NCBI RefSeq assembly: GCF_900156425.1
Contig: NZ_FTNO01000003.1
Coordinates: 186,001 to 250,000, forward strand
Origin: Haladaptatus litoreus
GTDB taxonomy: Archaea; Halobacteriota; Halobacteria; Halobacteriales; Haladaptataceae
Direction of reading: 5' to 3'
Length of the DNA stretch: 64,000 bases
Part shown: one piece after another, positions 15,428 through 25,188 of the stretch
Position numbering within the stretch: the stretch's first letter is position 1
How the letters are laid out: every line of letters starts with the position of its first letter
Notes under the pieces: generated by a model
Database searches by the model: none
What the model saw: the letters and a program-made list of their open reading frames with translations, nothing else
What the model was told of the DNA's origin: nothing
Translations under genes and position numbers: made by a program

Positions 15428-17023
15428 ATGAGCTACGACGTAGTTTTCGAAAATGCACGAATCATCGACGGCACTGGATCACCGTGGTACCGCGGCAAGG
15501 TTGCAGTAGATGATGGGCAACTCGAAGCAATCGGTCGGGTTGACGACGATGCAGAAATCGTGGTCGATGTGGAAGGGAGCGTCATTGCACCCGGATTTAT
15601 AGACATCCATACTCACTCCGATTTCACGCTGCCAGCCAACCGCAATGCGCACAGCAAGGTCAGACAGGGAGTTACGCTCGAAATTGTCGGGAACTGCGGG
15701 ACAAGCGCCGCCCCGCGATACGGCTCGGCCGACCGGGCAATCGACGATTGGTTTGCGAAAAACGGACTCGCAGAGGAAGTCGATGCGAGCGAGTGGGAGT
15801 CGGTCGCTGATTACTTCGATTTCCTCGAACGGGATGGTCTCTCGCTATCCGTCGGCACACTCGTCGGTCACGGCAACATTCGTGCCGCCGTAATCGGCTA
15901 CGAGGATCGTACGCCGACGGCGACAGAACTCGAGGAGATGCAGACCCTCGTATCGGAGGCCATGGAGAACGGCGCCGTCGGGCTTTCGACTGGATTGTTC
16001 TACCCACCGGGATGCTACGCCGAAACCGACGAAGTCGTCGCACTCGCCGAAGTGGCCGCAGAGTATGGTGGAATCTATGCGACCCACATGCGTTCGGAGA
16101 GCGACGATCTCATTGGAAGCGTCGAAGAGACTCTAGAGATCGGTCGTCGTGCGGATATCCCCGTCCAGATTTCGCATCACAAGGCTATCGGCCCCAAAAA
16201 CTGGGGTAAGGTTCGATATACCCTTCGACGGATGGAACTCGCCCGCGAACGCGACGGTGTCGAAGTCCAATGCGATCAGTATCCGTACATCGCGTCGTCG
16301 ACCAGTCTCGGTGTGCTCTTACCCAATTGGGCACACGACGGTGGTGATGATGCACTCATCCAGCGCCTTCTCGACGAGGAAGAGCGTGCCCGAATTCGAG
16401 AGAATTTAGCCACGGATCGAACGAGTGACTGGGACGGTATCCTCGTAACGAACGTACAAAATCCAGCACTGCAAGAGTATCAGGGAAAGACGATTGCCGA
16501 TATCGCTGACCACGATGACGACGACCGACCCCCTGCTGAGATATTACTCGATATCGTTCTAGAGGATAAAAACCAAACGATGCACGTCAACTTCGGGATG
16601 GACGAGGACGACATCGAATACGTGATGAGTCACGACCTCACGATGGTCGGCAGTGACGGCTCCTCGCTTTGCCCGTGTGGCCCGTTGGGTGAAGGCGTTC
16701 CCCACCCCCGGAACTACGGCACATTTCCGCACGTGCTCGGAAAGTACGTCCGAGAGAAGGAAGTCATCCCATTGGAAGAAGCCGTCCACAAGATGACTGG
16801 GATGCCCGCTGCCAGATTGGGTATCGACGACAGAGGAATTCTCAAGCGGGGCGCTCGTGCCGATCTCACTATTTTCGATTCCGAAGCGATTCATCAGCCG
16901 GGTGACTTCCTTGATCCAGCCAAATATCCCGATGGTATCGAACACGTTCTTGTCAATGGGGAATTCGTCGTCAGGGACGGCGACCACACCGGAGCTCGAC
17001 CGGGGGAAGTAATCCGACAGTGA
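15428..17023 (+). CDS. N-acyl-D-amino-acid deacylase (amidohydrolase superfamily)
   Basis: A 531-aa D-aminoacylase-type amidohydrolase. It begins with the beta-sandwich half (VVFENARIIDGTGSPWYRGKVAV) and the barrel entry APGFIDIHTHSDF, which supplies the HxH metal ligands. VGNCGTSAAP carries the Cys ligand used by this subgroup; YATHMRSES and VQISHHKAIG supply further His, and VGSDGSSL the catalytic Asp. It hydrolyses N-acyl-D-amino acids to D-amino acids. D-amino acids are hallmarks of peptidoglycan stems, so it may extend the muropeptide pathway of the first 12.8 kb, although about 2.6 kb of decayed and unrelated DNA separates them. No signal peptide. Confidence 0.9.
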   Translation: MSYDVVFENARIIDGTGSPWYRGKVAVDDGQLEAIGRVDDDAEIVVDVEGSVIAPGFIDIHTHSDFTLPANRNAHSKVRQGVTLEIVGNCGTSAAPRYGSADRAIDDWFAKNGLAEEVDASEWESVADYFDFLERDGLSLSVGTLVGHGNIRAAVIGYEDRTPTATELEEMQTLVSEAMENGAVGLSTGLFYPPGCYAETDEVVALAEVAAEYGGIYATHMRSESDDLIGSVEETLEIGRRADIPVQISHHKAIGPKNWGKVRYTLRRMELARERDGVEVQCDQYPYIASSTSLGVLLPNWAHDGGDDALIQRLLDEEERARIRENLATDRTSDWDGILVTNVQNPALQEYQGKTIADIADHDDDDRPPAEILLDIVLEDKNQTMHVNFGMDEDDIEYVMSHDLTMVGSDGSSLCPCGPLGEGVPHPRNYGTFPHVLGKYVREKEVIPLEEAVHKMTGMPAARLGIDDRGILKRGARADLTIFDSEAIHQPGDFLDPAKYPDGIEHVLVNGEFVVRDGDHTGARPGEVIRQ

Positions 17024-17112
17024 TGATCTATCGGTAGCTATCGGCTTTTAGCCAGCGGGAGGAGAAGACGATTATCGGGTGCCGTGAGAGATCCGAGAGT
17101 GTAACTGACGAT

Positions 17113-17430
17113 ATGGCGTATCCCTCCGTCGAACTCGTCCTGGCATTTCATGGGCAGATCGTTGTAGAAAGCGGCAGCACGGAATCAGGAGTTCGGTCGA
17201 AGGACGCGATTGAATCTACGCTGCAGTACGTCTCGGAGGACTTCTTCGGTGAGGTACCGGAAACACTCCACGGAAAAGTGATCGCAGTGTTGAAAGACAC
17301 GGGCCTGTGACGAACGGGTTGACGAACTCCAAGCACGAGAGTTCGAGAAAGGCACCCATCTACTCGCTGACAACGTCGAAGCCGATCGTAGCCCCCTCAG
17401 TCGAAGTTGTAGCAGCGATACTCAGCGGTA
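17113..17430 (+). pseudogene. Truncated Doc (death-on-curing) toxin
   Basis: The ORF 17113-17310 (65 aa) starts MAYPSVELVLAFHGQIVVES and continues GVRSKDAIESTLQYVSEDFFGEVPETLHGKV, which matches the N-terminal third of haloarchaeal Doc/Fic-like toxins. It then stops. The Fic active-site segment (HPFxDGNKRT) is missing. A downstream frame (about 17318-17430, VDELQAREFEKGTHLLADN) could be the remains of the C-terminus after an internal deletion and frameshift. No intact antitoxin is recognisable in the 90 bp upstream. It cannot be an active toxin. Confidence 0.7.
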
Positions 17431-17431
17431 G

Positions 17432-18397
17432 TTAGCGGAGTTCCGGGATCCACACGGACGAACTCAACGAGAGCCGCGCTTCACGAGAGCGAACCCACCA
17501 CGCAATGGTGACCGTCCCGACGACGATAGCGCTGACGCCGAGAAAACCCGCCTCAGGGCCGAATGGGCCACCGGTAAATACACGCGGACCGACCTGTTCG
17601 GTTGCGATGATGGTCACAGGGAGACGAAGTCCGCTGACCGAAAAGCCATAGACGCTCGTCTGAAAGAGGTTCCACGAGACGTGCAACCCGATGGGAATTC
17701 CCAGTTCGCCGGTCAGCAGGTAGCCGGAGGCGAGCATGATTCCGGCGAGGACGATGACGAACGTGCTTGTGAGCGTTGCGTTTGGGTTGAACACGTGCCC
17801 GATACCGAAGAGAACCGACGAACAGAGCGTCGCAATCGCAACCGCGGCGTCGCCGGATAGCCATCGGAACCCCTCGGCGAGGTTCGTGAGGAAATAGCCG
17901 CGTACCAACAACTCCTCGCTGATGCCGACGAAGAGGAAGAGCAGGACGGACGTGCAGAAGACGAGGACGAACGACAGGCCCGACACCGTCCGGAAGGTTC
18001 CGGTAATGCGAATCCATCCGAGCGCGAGTTCGATCAGAAAAATCGCGGTCATGAGCGCCGCGCCGAGGGCCAGACCGAACCCGAAGTCGATCCACCACGA
18101 CCGCGACAGGTGAAGGCCGAAGTCGGCAAATCGACGCCGGTCGATGAACCGCCCGACGAGGTACGTGAACAGAACCACGACGACGAGTTGGATCGACGTT
18201 TGAAACAGCAGCGTGCCGAGACGCCCGAACGACGCGAACTGGAGTCCAACGAAGACGGACACTAATACCGGACGAAGCGAAAACACCGCAACGAGAAAGA
18301 TGATTCCGAACACGATTGCGGCGACGACGAACCGCCACGGGAGACGCAGGCGTCGGTCCGCAGCGTTCCAAAAAATGTTCTTTATCAAAGTGCGCAC
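17432..18397 (-). CDS. CPBP-family intramembrane protease (CAAX prenyl protease 2-like)
   Basis: A 321-aa polytopic membrane protein with about eight hydrophobic segments. The CPBP/Abi motifs are present: EELLVRGYF (EExxxR, motif 1, about residue 165), FGIGHVFNP (motif 2 His) and a third conserved His in IGLHVSWN. Members are glutamate-type intramembrane proteases; archaeal ones have no fixed substrate. No partner gene is evident, as it lies between a broken Doc gene and the alpha-galactosidase locus. Confidence 0.87.
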   Translation of the reverse strand: MRTLIKNIFWNAADRRLRLPWRFVVAAIVFGIIFLVAVFSLRPVLVSVFVGLQFASFGRLGTLLFQTSIQLVVVVLFTYLVGRFIDRRRFADFGLHLSRSWWIDFGFGLALGAALMTAIFLIELALGWIRITGTFRTVSGLSFVLVFCTSVLLFLFVGISEELLVRGYFLTNLAEGFRWLSGDAAVAIATLCSSVLFGIGHVFNPNATLTSTFVIVLAGIMLASGYLLTGELGIPIGLHVSWNLFQTSVYGFSVSGLRLPVTIIATEQVGPRVFTGGPFGPEAGFLGVSAIVVGTVTIAWWVRSREARLSLSSSVWIPELR

Positions 18398-18545
18398 TAC
18401 GAGGGTCTACGACGAGATGGCTTGTCAAACCCCGAGTGAGATTCGTCCGATGAAGAGTTACAAAAAGTCGGGGAAAACGCCCACGACTAAAGTCGTAGCA
18501 TGACTCCGACCACTCACCACGTAAATCACGACCCGCAGCAAAAAT

Positions 18546-18586
18546 TACTAGTGTCTGATTGTACTAGACGGGTGGAAAGTGTCTGA
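18546..18586. promoter_or_regulatory. Direct repeats upstream of the alpha-galactosidase gene
   Basis: AGTGTCTGA occurs at 18550-18558 and 18578-18586 (28 bp apart), and TACTAG at 18546-18551 and 18562-18567. They lie 60-100 bp before the start. TACTAG resembles the TACTAC half-site of the probable TrmB operators, but the dyad is absent, so a different regulator is possible. Confidence 0.35.
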
Positions 18587-18643
18587 CTAATCGAACCCTC
18601 CACACTTATCACGCCGTTCCGGAATATGGGTGACAGAACTACC

Positions 18644-20782
18644 ATGCCTATACAGTACGTTGAGGAGGATGAGCAGTGGATTCTCGAAACCAAACGTTCG
18701 GCATACGTCTTTGGTGTCGGACCAAACGGAATTCTCCAGCAGTGTTACTGGGGGCCACGACTCCCGCATGAGTCCGACTATCCGAAACCGGGACGTACCG
18801 AGAGTCGCCCGGAAGGCTACCCTTTCGATGACATCGAGGAGCGAACTCCCGAGGAGTATCCGCCGTGGGGCGGTGTCAGATACAAGGAACCGGCGATCAA
18901 GGTTCGCTATTCGGACGGGACGCAGACGCTTTCCCTCCGTTTCGAGGGGGCAGAGCGACGAGAACCCAACGAAAAAGGCGCGGGTCTCGTCGTCATGCTC
19001 CGGGATTCGAACTATGACCTCCGTGTCGCAGTGGAATACCGCCTCATCTACGAAAACGACCTGCTCGAACGCTCAGCGACGATAGTCAACGAAGGGAACG
19101 CTCCGGTTTCCCTCGAACGGACGTTATCCGGCCAGCTTTCGATTACGCGGTTCGAACGGTATCGGCTTACTCACTTAGCGGGACATTGGGGGCGTGAGAC
19201 GAACGTCGAGCGAACGCCCCTCGGCAGGGCCAAGACGACCATCGAGAGCAGACGCGGAGTGACGAGCCATCAGCACAACCCCTGGTTCGCTATCGACGCA
19301 GGAACCGCAACTGAACACGAGGGTGAGGTGTATTTCGGCGCGTTGGCGTACAGCGGAAACTGGACGTTCGTCTTCGAGGAGAACTCCTACGGCGACCTAC
19401 AGATAAGCGGCGGGATACACGATTTCGATTCGGCGTGGCACCTCGAACCGGGCGAATCGTTCGAAACGCCGACGCTCATCGCGGGCTATTCGGCGGAAGG
19501 GTTCGGCGGGGGAAGCAGAAACCTCCACGACTATCAGCGGCGGCACGTCCTTCCGGATACGTCCCCGGCCGTGACCCGACCGATTGTGTACAACTCGTGG
19601 TACGCAACCGGTTTGGATGTACACGAAGACCAGCAGATGCGACTGGCCGACCGGGCCGCCGAAATCGGCTGTGAACTGTTCGTCGTGGACGCCGGATGGT
19701 TCAAAAACGCGACCGACTTCGCGACCGGCGTCGGGGACTGGGAGGTGGACAAGGAGAAGTTCTCGAACGGACTGTCCCCGCTCATCGACCACGTCAAATC
19801 GCTCGGCATGGAGTTCGGACTGTGGCTCGAACCCGAGAACGTCAACGAGGACAGCGATTTGTATCGGAACCATCCGGACTGGGTGTACGGATTTTCGAAC
19901 CGCGACCAACAGCAAAACGACTCCCGGTACGTGCTGAATCTAGCAAAGGAGGAGGTTCGGGGGTTCCTCCACGAAACGTTCGACCGACTGCTGACAGAGT
20001 ATGACATCGACTTCGTGAAGTGGGACATGAACCGCCCGCTAAGCGACCCCGGCTGGCCGGAGGCCGACCCCGAAACGGAGCGCGAAGTGTGGATTCGACA
20101 CACCCGAGGGGTGTACGAGGTTTTCGACCGACTTCGGGAGAACCATCCGGAAGTCATACTGGAGTCGTGTTCCGCCGGCGGCGGGCGGGTTGATTTGGGA
20201 ATCCTCTCACGGGCACACCAGACGTTCCCGAGCGACGACGTCGACCCGTACGACCGCCTGTTCGTCCAGGAGGGCTATTCGCACGCTTACGCCCCGAAAA
20301 CGATGGTCAACTGGGTCACTGACCCGTGGGAACCAACCGAACGTGAGACGAATCTCGATTATCCATTCCACGTCGGAATGACGGGCGTCCTCGGAATCGG
20401 CGCGGATATCTCGGAGTGGACGGCAGAACAGGTCGCCACCGCGAAGAACCACGTTTCCCAGTACAAGGAAATTCGACCCATCGTGCAGAACGGCGACCAG
20501 TATCGCCTTCGGTCGCCGCGAGAGCACGAACTATCCGCAGTGCAATACATCAGCCCCGACCGCAGTCGTGCGGTCGTCTTCGCGTTCCGCCACTCGTGGC
20601 GGTATGGCGATATGAGTTCGACGCTCCGTCTGAGGGGCCTCGACGAGGATGCGCGATACCGGGTCGAAGGTGGCGAGCGAACCCACGTCCGCAGCGGAAA
20701 AGCGCTCCGTGAACGAGGTATCGAAATCGACCTCCGTGGCGATTTCGGAAGCCATCTCGTCCAAGTGACAAAGGAAGAGTAG
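18644..20782 (+). CDS. Alpha-galactosidase, GH36/GH-D clan
   Basis: About 712 aa. An N-terminal beta-sandwich (residues 1 to about 300) is followed by the barrel (PIVYNSWYATGLDVHEDQQMRLADRAAEIGCELFVVDAGWF). The nucleophile lies in FVKWDMNRPLSDPGW (Asp461) and the acid/base in FPSDDVDPYDR (Asp531), after the galactose-site motif ESCSAGGGRVDLGIL. Length and motif order match bacterial GH36 enzymes such as AgaA/RafA. It has no signal peptide, so imported alpha-galactosides (raffinose or melibiose type) are the likely substrates. ATG 18644 (MPIQYVEEDEQW) is preferred over 18626. It converges with the debranching-type gene. Confidence 0.92.
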   Translation: MPIQYVEEDEQWILETKRSAYVFGVGPNGILQQCYWGPRLPHESDYPKPGRTESRPEGYPFDDIEERTPEEYPPWGGVRYKEPAIKVRYSDGTQTLSLRFEGAERREPNEKGAGLVVMLRDSNYDLRVAVEYRLIYENDLLERSATIVNEGNAPVSLERTLSGQLSITRFERYRLTHLAGHWGRETNVERTPLGRAKTTIESRRGVTSHQHNPWFAIDAGTATEHEGEVYFGALAYSGNWTFVFEENSYGDLQISGGIHDFDSAWHLEPGESFETPTLIAGYSAEGFGGGSRNLHDYQRRHVLPDTSPAVTRPIVYNSWYATGLDVHEDQQMRLADRAAEIGCELFVVDAGWFKNATDFATGVGDWEVDKEKFSNGLSPLIDHVKSLGMEFGLWLEPENVNEDSDLYRNHPDWVYGFSNRDQQQNDSRYVLNLAKEEVRGFLHETFDRLLTEYDIDFVKWDMNRPLSDPGWPEADPETEREVWIRHTRGVYEVFDRLRENHPEVILESCSAGGGRVDLGILSRAHQTFPSDDVDPYDRLFVQEGYSHAYAPKTMVNWVTDPWEPTERETNLDYPFHVGMTGVLGIGADISEWTAEQVATAKNHVSQYKEIRPIVQNGDQYRLRSPREHELSAVQYISPDRSRAVVFAFRHSWRYGDMSSTLRLRGLDEDARYRVEGGERTHVRSGKALRERGIEIDLRGDFGSHLVQVTKEE

Positions 20783-20835
20783 CGAACCACATCCGCGCAA
20801 CCGTGCCGCAATTCTAGCTTCTACCTGTCGTCTTT

Positions 20836-22755
20836 CTACCTATCGTCCTCTTCCAAAATCGAATAGCAGAGAAGCGGTGCCGCCGCCGCCCACGCTTGGG
20901 GTTCACACGCGGCCCCGTATGGAACCGGATTGCCCGTCGTATCGGTATCGAACCCGGCGAAAAGTTCGGGAAGCCGGTGGGTTCCGCGTTCGACCGCGGC
21001 GGAGAAGAGTCCCTCCGCGATACGCTGCGCACCATCTGTCCGCCCGTATCGGGACATGCCGAGCGCAACCAGCGACGAATCGTGCGGCCACACGCTTCCG
21101 AGGTGGTAGCTAAGCGGATTGTACGCCTCGTGTTCGGCAGAGAGGGTTCTGACTCCCCACCCGGAGAACATCTCCGGCGACAGCAGACGGTCGATTACGG
21201 TGTCCGCGCGACTTTCGGGGATGATTCCGCTCCAAAGACAGTGGCCGGGATTGGACGTGACAGAGGGTATCGGTTCCTTGTCGCCATCCAACGCGACCGC
21301 GTAGAACTCCTCCTCCGGTAGCCAGAACGCCCGGTCGAACTCGTCCGCGAGGGTCGCTGCTTGTTCTTCCAACTCGTCAGCACGTCGCTCGTCGTCGAGG
21401 ACGCGTCGATAGAGTTCCGACGCCCGTCGCTTCGCGTCGTAGTAGTAGCCCTGCGCTTCGGCCACGGCGAGCGTCCCCTCCGGGTGTGTTCCGTCCGGGT
21501 GGACGATGCCGTCGTTGCTGTCCTTCCATGCTTGGTGTGTGAGGCCGCCGTCGTCGCCCTCGTCCGTCGGGTACTCCAAAAATCCGTCCCCGTCGCGGTC
21601 GCCGTGTTCGTCCAACCAGCGGAGCGCGGCATCGAGGTTGTCTCGGAGTTCGGTCACGAGTTCGTCGTTCCCCGTCTGCTCCCACGTCTCGTGGAGGAGT
21701 ACGACGAAGAGAGCGGTGGCGTCGATGGTTCCGTAGTAGGGTGAGTGGGGAACGATTCCCTGCTCAGCGAGTTCACCGAACCGAATCTCGTGCATGATTT
21801 TGCCGGGGGTCGCGGCGCGGAACGAGTCGGTCGTCTCCGCCTGATAGTCCGCCAGCAACCGGAGCGTTCCGATAGCCGGTTCGGCGGTAAGCGACAGCGT
21901 TTGGTACGCGGAAATCAGCGAATCCCTGCCGAAGGCGGTCGCAAACCACGGGGTGCCTGCCGCCAACACCGGGCCGTGTTCCGTGTTCAGAGTGAGTCGC
22001 CGAAGGTCTTCGACGCTCGTCTCCAGCACCCGATGCCACTCATCGCTGACGATGGAGGAGTCCGCCTGCAAATCGAAATCGTACCACTCTCGCCGGTTTC
22101 GAACGCCTTCGAGCGCGCGCTCGAAGGCGTTCGACGCGTCGGCCGCCGTTCGTTCGGGGCGAATCGCCACTGTAATCGTAACCGACTCGCCTCGGACAAG
22201 CGACAGCGGGAAGTCGAACTCGGTTCGTATCTCCGGGCCGTCCGTGGTACTCGAAACGTCAGCGGGGGAATGGTCGAAGTCGATGGCTGTCGAACGAGCA
22301 AACTCGCCGTCGGACGATTCGTAGAAAAATACGGCCCCATTCTCCCGCGATTCGACGGACGGCGACCGCTCGATACCGTCGGTGTGGCCGCGAATCTCGA
22401 AGATGTCGTCGAACGTTCCGGTGACGGCGACGGTGAGCGTATCCTCGAACGTGTCGAGGTTCGTGTTGGTCACCGTGATTCGCTCGTGAAATCCGTCCTG
22501 CACTAGTTGTTCGCGGTTGATGGAGATTCGTCGCGCACCCTCGATGTCCTCGTCGGCAGCGTACATTTCTCGGTGTCCGATTCCGTTGTCGGAGAGTTCC
22601 AGCGTCGTGACCGCGTTGTCAGCGAGCGTGACGGCGTAGTCGGCGACGTGGCGCGTATCCCGCGAGTAAAATCCGTCGTAGTCCCGCGAAAACTCCCCGT
22701 TCTTGTCGGTGACGAGGAAGGTCGAATCGCATGCGAGGGTGGCGTCTGATTTCAT
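20836..22755 (-). CDS. Glycogen-debranching-type amylo-alpha-1,6-glucosidase
   Basis: 639 aa. The N-terminal domain (ATLACDSTFLVTDKNGEFSRDYDGFYSRDTRHVADY) is the characteristic N-terminal module of bacterial and archaeal debranching-type proteins. The C-terminal (alpha/alpha)6 domain carries LAAGTPWFATAFGRDSLISAYQTL, EIRFGEL, HQAWKDSNDG and PLSYHLGSVWPHDSSLVALGM. The Asp/Glu residues in FGRDSL and WKDSND line the active site in this group. It would act on alpha-1,6-branched oligosaccharides in the cytoplasm. It is divergent from the sugar ABC transporter across a region with a TACTAC palindrome at 22790-22802. Confidence 0.87.
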   Translation of the reverse strand: MKSDATLACDSTFLVTDKNGEFSRDYDGFYSRDTRHVADYAVTLADNAVTTLELSDNGIGHREMYAADEDIEGARRISINREQLVQDGFHERITVTNTNLDTFEDTLTVAVTGTFDDIFEIRGHTDGIERSPSVESRENGAVFFYESSDGEFARSTAIDFDHSPADVSSTTDGPEIRTEFDFPLSLVRGESVTITVAIRPERTAADASNAFERALEGVRNRREWYDFDLQADSSIVSDEWHRVLETSVEDLRRLTLNTEHGPVLAAGTPWFATAFGRDSLISAYQTLSLTAEPAIGTLRLLADYQAETTDSFRAATPGKIMHEIRFGELAEQGIVPHSPYYGTIDATALFVVLLHETWEQTGNDELVTELRDNLDAALRWLDEHGDRDGDGFLEYPTDEGDDGGLTHQAWKDSNDGIVHPDGTHPEGTLAVAEAQGYYYDAKRRASELYRRVLDDERRADELEEQAATLADEFDRAFWLPEEEFYAVALDGDKEPIPSVTSNPGHCLWSGIIPESRADTVIDRLLSPEMFSGWGVRTLSAEHEAYNPLSYHLGSVWPHDSSLVALGMSRYGRTDGAQRIAEGLFSAAVERGTHRLPELFAGFDTDTTGNPVPYGAACEPQAWAAAAPLLCYSILEEDDR

Positions 22756-22789
22756 GCTTTCCAGCGCCTTGTTCGCCGCTCGTATTAGT

Positions 22790-22802
22790 TACTACGGTAG
22801 TA
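22790..22802. promoter_or_regulatory. TACTAC-N1-GTAGTA palindrome, probable TrmB operator (site 1)
   Basis: A perfect inverted hexamer pair with one central base, between divergent starts at 22755 and 22885. The same arms recur at 28369 and 29662. A TATA-like tatataat at 22853-22860 sits downstream in front of the binding-protein gene. Confidence 0.75.
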
Positions 22803-22884
22803 GTGTGCCAACTATTTCGGGACAACTCCAGTGGTAACTTCTCCACCATCTTTATATAATATGCACATATATGTACGGCAAGGA

Positions 22885-24186
22885 ATGACACGAAAGTTCC
22901 AAATGGATGGTATCGACCGGCGGAAGTTCGTTACCACCCTTGCGACGGCGGGTACGTTGGGAATCGCGGGATGTAGCAGCGGCGGTTCCGACGGTCAGGG
23001 CTCCGGCGGCGGAGGCGGCTCCGCTTCGAACCCGACATCGCTCACAGTCACCGGTTGGTCGTCGTACGAGGACGCATCCGGCGAGTTCAAACAACTCGTC
23101 AACGAGTATGACCAGAACCACGACGACGTAAAGACGGAGTACTCCGGAATCGTGTCCAAGTACGAGCAGAAGCTCAAGACCGAGGTCGGGTCGGGTAACG
23201 CGCCGGACGTGTTCTGGCTCGATTCGTCTTACTTCGCCAGTTTCGCGGATTCGGACGTGCTCCTCAACTTGCAGTCGCTCGTCGATTCGGGATACACGGA
23301 CGACATCTTCGACCCGCTCATGGAGGTGTTCAACTACGAGGGAACCCAGTACGGAATCCCGAAGGACTTCAACACGCTCCAGATGTTCTACAACAAAGAC
23401 CACTTCGAGCAGGCGGGCATCTCCGAACCGCCGAAAACGTGGAGCGAGTTCCGAACTGCGCTGGAGAAAATCAAGCAGAACGTGGACGGCGTCGCGCCGC
23501 TCGCCGTCTTCGCAAATGCCCGCCTCTGGTGGGCAATGGTCTTCCAGAACGGCGGGCGCATCCTGAGCAAGGACGGGTCGGAGGCCGTGTTGGCATCCGA
23601 CGCCAACGTCGAAGCCCTCCAGTTCCTCGTTGACCTCTCGAAGGACGGCCTCGCCAAACGACCCGACCAAACCGGAACCGACTGGCACGGCCCGACCATC
23701 GGCGAGGAGAAGGCCGCGGTCACGACGATGGGCGCGTGGGGTCTCGGCTACCTCGGCGACAACCATCCGGAAGTCGATAAGAAAATCGACATCGCCCATC
23801 TCCCGATTCCGGAAGGCGGACAAAAATCGACCACCGCTTACGTGGTGTCGTACTCCGCCTACGCGAACACCAAGAACCCGGACGCCACGAAAGACCTGCT
23901 CAAACACCTCACGTCCGCCGAAGCACACGAAATGTACGCCTCCGGTGGCGGCGTTCTCACGCCGCGGAAATCCCAGCAGGACAGTGACTACTACAACTCG
24001 CACCCGCGCCTCCAGACGTTCCTCAAGGCCGGAGAGTGGTCGAAACCGTGGAGCTACGGCCCGAAAACCGCCGAAATCATCAACCGTGTCAACCCGGAAC
24101 TGGAGGGAGCGATGCTCGGCAAGAAATCGCCCCGGAAGGCGCTCGAAACCGCCCAGCAGAAGATAAACTCCGAGGTAATGAACTAG
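22885..24186 (+). CDS. Sugar ABC transporter substrate-binding lipoprotein
   Basis: A 433-aa family-1 (MalE/UgpB-like) extracellular solute-binding protein. The N-terminus has a Tat motif (DRRKFVTTLATAGT) and a lipobox (GIAGCSS), followed by a Gly/Ser-rich linker of about 25 residues, the haloarchaeal pattern of a membrane-anchored binding protein. VTGWSSYEDASGEFKQLVNEY and VGSGNAPDVFWLDSSYFA are typical of the fold. It starts the operon with two permeases (15 bp to the next gene). The ligand is probably an alpha-glucoside or alpha-galactoside, from the enzymes on both sides. Confidence 0.93.
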   Translation: MTRKFQMDGIDRRKFVTTLATAGTLGIAGCSSGGSDGQGSGGGGGSASNPTSLTVTGWSSYEDASGEFKQLVNEYDQNHDDVKTEYSGIVSKYEQKLKTEVGSGNAPDVFWLDSSYFASFADSDVLLNLQSLVDSGYTDDIFDPLMEVFNYEGTQYGIPKDFNTLQMFYNKDHFEQAGISEPPKTWSEFRTALEKIKQNVDGVAPLAVFANARLWWAMVFQNGGRILSKDGSEAVLASDANVEALQFLVDLSKDGLAKRPDQTGTDWHGPTIGEEKAAVTTMGAWGLGYLGDNHPEVDKKIDIAHLPIPEGGQKSTTAYVVSYSAYANTKNPDATKDLLKHLTSAEAHEMYASGGGVLTPRKSQQDSDYYNSHPRLQTFLKAGEWSKPWSYGPKTAEIINRVNPELEGAMLGKKSPRKALETAQQKINSEVMN

Positions 24187-24201
24187 TCGAGTTTCGTTAC
24201 A

Positions 24202-25188
24202 ATGTCCTTCGAAAAAACGGCGAAACGGGTTTTGCCAGCATCGAACGTCGAGCGAGCGAAGCGGTGGCTCGGGCTGACGGACGAGCAGAACAATCTCTCC
24301 GGATATCTGTTCGTCCTCCCGAACGTCATCGTCTTCTCCATTTTCCTGCTCGCGCCGGTTCTGTACGCGTTTTACCTCTCGTTCAACGAGTGGAACATCC
24401 TCACTGCCGAGGGAACGTGGGTCGGCCTTCAGAACTACGTCAGCGTCCTCACGCCGCTTCCGTGGGAAAACAACTGGGCACCGCTGAGAGACCCGACCGC
24501 GAATCTCTGGTGGTACTCGATGAAAAACACTGTCGTCTACGCGGTCGGAACGGTTCCCTTGCAGATTTACGGCGGCTTAGCCGTGGCGCTCATGCTCGAT
24601 AAGCGGATTCGGGGCAAGAAGGTCTATCGCGCCGCCTACTTCATGCCAGTCATGTTGTCCGGGGCCGCGAGCGCGGTTATCTGGATTTGGTTGCTCTCGT
24701 CGAACGGCATCATCAATTCGTTCCTGCAACCGCTCGGACTGGCGCACAACTGGATCGGCGACCCGAGTACCGCGCTCGGCGGCCTGATACTGATGGCCAT
24801 CTGGGGCGGCATCGGGTTCAATATGATCCTGTTCCTCGCCGGACTGCAGAACATCCCCGATGAACTGTACGAAGCCGCGAGGATTGACGGAGCGAGTCGC
24901 TGGCACCGGTTCCGCCACGTAACGTGGCCGAACCTCGGGAACACGAGTTTCTTCGTCCTCGTGATGGCCATCATCGGGTCGTTTCAGGTGTTCGGAACCG
25001 CGTTGGTGTTCTCCGACGGCGGGCCGTACTACTCCACGACCACGGTCGTACTGCTCATCTACCAGCGCGCGTTCGAGGAGGGCCAGATGGGCGTCGGTGC
25101 CGCGATGGCGTTCATCCTGTTCCTCATCATCTTCGTGTTCAGCTACTACCAGTACCGCTATCGAAAGAGCGAGGAGGTCGAATACTGA
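24202..25188 (+). CDS. Sugar ABC transporter permease (MalF/UgpA type)
   Basis: 328 aa with about six transmembrane segments, the first at SGYLFVLPNVIVFSIFLLA. The cytoplasmic EAA loop that contacts the ATPase is DELYEAARIDGASRWHRFRHVTWPNL. It is the first of a heterodimeric permease pair and overlaps the next gene by one base (TGATG). Confidence 0.92.
   Translation: MSFEKTAKRVLPASNVERAKRWLGLTDEQNNLSGYLFVLPNVIVFSIFLLAPVLYAFYLSFNEWNILTAEGTWVGLQNYVSVLTPLPWENNWAPLRDPTANLWWYSMKNTVVYAVGTVPLQIYGGLAVALMLDKRIRGKKVYRAAYFMPVMLSGAASAVIWIWLLSSNGIINSFLQPLGLAHNWIGDPSTALGGLILMAIWGGIGFNMILFLAGLQNIPDELYEAARIDGASRWHRFRHVTWPNLGNTSFFVLVMAIIGSFQVFGTALVFSDGGPYYSTTTVVLLIYQRAFEEGQMGVGAAMAFILFLIIFVFSYYQYRYRKSEEVEY

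Noticed and set aside
22852..24003. 383-codon minus-strand ORF
   Set aside because: Antisense to the sugar-binding lipoprotein; the translation is Arg/Val-rich without motifs.
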